A stretch of DNA of 8,194 nt from Leptotrichia sp. oral taxon 215. Its GTDB lineage: Bacteria; Fusobacteriota; Fusobacteriia; Fusobacteriales; Leptotrichiaceae. Position numbers and translations under genes: made by a program. The DNA lies in NCBI GenBank assembly GCA_905371725.1, contig CAJPML010000037.1, positions 1-8,194 on the forward strand, written 5' to 3'. The notes below the pieces were generated by a model. It had not been told where the DNA came from. It did not search any database and saw nothing but the letters and a program-made list of their open reading frames with translations. Numbering within the stretch: position 1 is the stretch's first letter; each line of letters begins with the position of its first letter. Shown here in pieces: positions 6,766 through 8,194 of this stretch.

Positions 6766-7605
6766 ATGAGTAACAAAAAAAGATATGGATTAAATTTTGA
6801 TTTTATAATCCTAAGAGTAAAAAATATTGAAAAGATGAAGGATTTTTATGTTAAGTTACTAAAGATGAAGGTTCTGAGGGATGAAAAAAATGCTGATAAA
6901 AGGGAAATTTCGCTAGGAACTGAAACAAAAGAAATTATAAGGCTTATTTCCTATGGAAATGAAGAAATAAGAGGACATGATGAGATAAATGTGTATCATA
7001 TCGCGTATTTATTACCTGAAAGGGAAGATTTAGGAAACTTTTTAAGAAACTGTGTAAAGGAGCAGATAAAACTTGACGGAGTAGGAGATCATTATGTAAG
7101 TGAAGCCATTTATCTGACAGATCCTGAAGGTAATGGTATAGAAGTTTATACAGATAGGAATTACAATAAATGGAAATGGGAAAATGGTCATGTTGTCATG
7201 GGAACAGAACAGGTGGATGTTGAAGACCTGCTTAGAATTTCCGACGACATGCCTGAATTTTCAATTCCTGAGGGGACAAAAATAGGTCATATTCACATGG
7301 AATCTTCAGATATTAAAAATGATAAAGATTTCTATGTTGAGAAATTAAGCCTTGATGTGGTTTCAGAAATACCGAAGGCATATTTTCTTTCAATAGATGG
7401 ATATCATCATCATTTTGGAATGAATCAGTGGAATGGTATGAGAAAAATGCCTAAAAATGCAAACTCTACAGGTGTTGAAGAAATTTATGCAACAATGGAT
7501 AAAGAAAAATTTGAGGAAAATTTTTCGATAAAAGATGAAAATAAAGCAGTTGTTCAGCTTCCAAATGGTATAAAATTGACTGTATTTTTTATAAGAAAGG
7601 TTTAA
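6766..7605 (+). CDS. Two-domain VOC-superfamily protein, CatE-like (ring-cleavage dioxygenase/glyoxalase fold)
   Basis: Predicted cytoplasmic 279-aa protein built of two vicinal-oxygen-chelate halves, the size and layout of B. subtilis CatE, a catechol 2,3-dioxygenase-family protein. The N-terminal half (about 8-130) has a FIILRVKNIEKMKDFYVKLL start, YHIAYLLP (77-84) and YLTDPEGNGIEVYTDR (116-131). The C-terminal half (about 165-278) has KIGHIHMESSDIKNDKDFY (172-190) and GYHHHFGMNQWNG (212-224). Histidines at 175 and 214-216 could bind the metal, and Glu126 is the classical ligand position in the N-half. However, the first N-half histidine position reads Phe13 by internal alignment, and the C-half glutamate position appears to be Lys270, so the metal site is atypical. 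I chose ATG 6766, with GGAAG at 6753-6757 at normal distance; an in-frame GTG at 6757 is too close to any such site. Likely transcribed from its own promoter. Substrate unknown; detoxification of catechols, quinones or aldehydes is an inference. Confidence 0.85.
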   Translation: MSNKKRYGLNFDFIILRVKNIEKMKDFYVKLLKMKVLRDEKNADKREISLGTETKEIIRLISYGNEEIRGHDEINVYHIAYLLPEREDLGNFLRNCVKEQIKLDGVGDHYVSEAIYLTDPEGNGIEVYTDRNYNKWKWENGHVVMGTEQVDVEDLLRISDDMPEFSIPEGTKIGHIHMESSDIKNDKDFYVEKLSLDVVSEIPKAYFLSIDGYHHHFGMNQWNGMRKMPKNANSTGVEEIYATMDKEKFEENFSIKDENKAVVQLPNGIKLTVFFIRKV

Positions 7606-7645
7606 CTAAAAAATTACATAAATTATTGATTTTCTTTTCCATTCA

Positions 7646-7673
7646 TTTTAAATTCATAAAGATATCCTATAAT
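7646..7673 (+). promoter_or_regulatory. Promoter-like element before the PepSY gene
   Basis: A perfect TATAAT lies at 7668-7673, about 43 nt before the start codon. The best-spaced -35 (7646-7651, TTTTAA) is a poor match; a better TTGATT at 7626-7631 is too far away. Given the 110-nt gap after the VOC gene, separate transcription of the PepSY gene is likely. No clear terminator for the VOC gene is visible, so read-through is also possible. Confidence 0.45.
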
Positions 7674-7715
7674 GTATTCAAGTTAAAATAGAAAACACAA
7701 GGAGATGAATTGCTT

Positions 7716-8051
7716 ATGAAAAAGAAGATGTTAAATGTAATGTTATTAGGAATAATGATACTGGGAATTGGAGTTACAGCAAATGCAGCGAATTCAGGAA
7801 GAAATAATAGATCATCAACAGTGAGAAGAAGCAATAGAAACGGTAACTATATAGGAATAAACAGAGCCAGATCAATTGCTTTATCAAGAGTTCCAGGAGC
7901 AAACAGCTCACATGTAAGAAAGCTTCATCTGGACAGGGAAGATGGAAGAATGGTATATGAAGGAAAAATATATTATAACGGTCTTGAATATGAATTTGAT
8001 ATAGATGCAGTAAGCGGAAAAATTGTAAAATGGGATGTAGACAGGGATTAA
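7716..8051 (+). CDS. Small secreted PepSY-domain protein
   Basis: The 111-aa product has a clear Sec signal peptide: KKK at the start, hydrophobic stretch about 6-20, and probable cleavage after ANA at residue 24. A short basic, Asn/Arg/Ser-rich linker (25-44) follows, then one PepSY domain (about 45-108) with INRARSIALSRVPGA (48-62), YEGKIYYNGLEYEFDIDAVSGKIVKWD (81-107). PepSY domains are known as propeptide or inhibitor-like modules of peptidases and also occur alone in exported proteins; here there is no peptidase or sensor kinase partner, so function is unknown. It lacks a lipobox cysteine and membrane anchor, so it is probably periplasmic or extracellular. ATG 7716 is preferred; AAGGAG at 7699-7704 is 11 nt upstream, while an in-frame TTG at 7710 is 5 nt from it and would add only two residues. 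A hairpin terminator follows, suggesting a single-gene unit. Confidence 0.85.
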   Translation: MKKKMLNVMLLGIMILGIGVTANAANSGRNNRSSTVRRSNRNGNYIGINRARSIALSRVPGANSSHVRKLHLDREDGRMVYEGKIYYNGLEYEFDIDAVSGKIVKWDVDRD

Positions 8052-8086
8052 TCAGTAATAAATTCAAAATAAATAGATTATATAAA

Positions 8087-8128
8087 GATATGCTTTATAA
8101 TTAAAAAATAGAGCATATCCTTTTGTTT
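8087..8128 (+). terminator. Intrinsic terminator after the PepSY gene
   Basis: GATATGCTTTAT (8087-8098) pairs with ATAGAGCATATC (8108-8119) over 12 bp with one T-G wobble, around a 9-nt A-rich loop. The sequence CTTTTGTTT (8120-8128) follows as the U-rich tail, and an upstream AAA (8084-8086) can extend pairing past a one-base bulge. The position, 35 nt after the stop codon, is normal. Confidence 0.75.
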
Positions 8129-8194
8129 ATTAAGTAAAGTAAATTTATTTACATCTCTATACTACAGAGTAAAAAAACTTATATAAATATAGAT
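8129..8194. other. Window-end noncoding stretch with two short dyads
   Basis: After the terminator no reading frame with a start and ribosome binding site is visible. Two small symmetric elements occur: GTAAAT-TT-ATTTAC (8139-8152), and an imperfect dyad with CTCT at 8155-8158 and AGAG at 8166-8169. They could be regulatory sites for a gene beyond the window, but such dyads are common in A+T-rich DNA. Confidence 0.25.

Noticed and set aside
7606..7640. Possible A/T-only hairpin as terminator of the VOC gene
   Set aside because: Only about five A-T pairs can form, with a long loop; this is too weak to call in such A+T-rich sequence.
7705..7719. Four-codon mini-ORF (ATG to TGA) overlapping the start of the PepSY gene
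   Set aside because: Its ATG directly abuts the AAGGAG with no spacing, so ribosomes are unlikely to start there; probably chance.
1..8194. CRISPR arrays, insertion sequences, tRNA or rRNA genes, integrase or defence genes
   Set aside because: No regularly spaced direct repeats, transposase motifs, cloverleaf-like segments or defence domains were seen on either strand.

Overview
The window is strongly A+T-rich, densely packed and read entirely from the + strand. AGA-dominated arginine usage, strong AAGGAG-type ribosome binding sites and the gene set (rnr-smpB, uppP, a HemZ-type radical SAM protein) suggest a low-GC anaerobe. My best guess is Fusobacteriota, perhaps the Leptotrichia group, with a clostridial Firmicute as the alternative. 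This assignment is inference from general impression, not from a marker gene.

Layout. Positions 2-91 hold the last codons of an unidentified upstream gene. A tightly spaced run follows: rnr (RNase R), smpB (tmRNA partner), an EamA/DMT-family membrane transporter, uppP (undecaprenyl-diphosphatase), a HemZ-like radical SAM gene, and a membrane-anchored protein with two helix-hairpin-helix-like modules. The gaps are 2, 34, 63, 3 and 55 nt, and none holds a convincing terminator, so these genes may be largely co-transcribed. A recognisable promoter overlapped by a near-perfect palindrome then begins a separate unit: a two-domain VOC/CatE-like dioxygenase-family gene. A small secreted PepSY-domain protein follows, with its own -10 element and a hairpin terminator behind it. 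The last 66 nt show only short dyads.

How the genes relate. RNase R and SmpB are the known trans-translation pair: SmpB delivers tmRNA to stalled ribosomes and RNase R degrades the faulty message. UppP recycles the C55 lipid carrier for envelope synthesis. The DMT transporter, HemZ-like and HhH genes have no proven link to these or to each other; their closeness may only reflect genome compaction.

The window is mostly housekeeping and I do not see a clear new defence or mobile system. The best leads are the operator-like palindrome over the promoter of the CatE-like gene, the atypical metal-site residues of that protein, the duplicated degenerate HhH module in a ComEA-like anchored protein, and the acidic rather than lysine-rich tail of RNase R.
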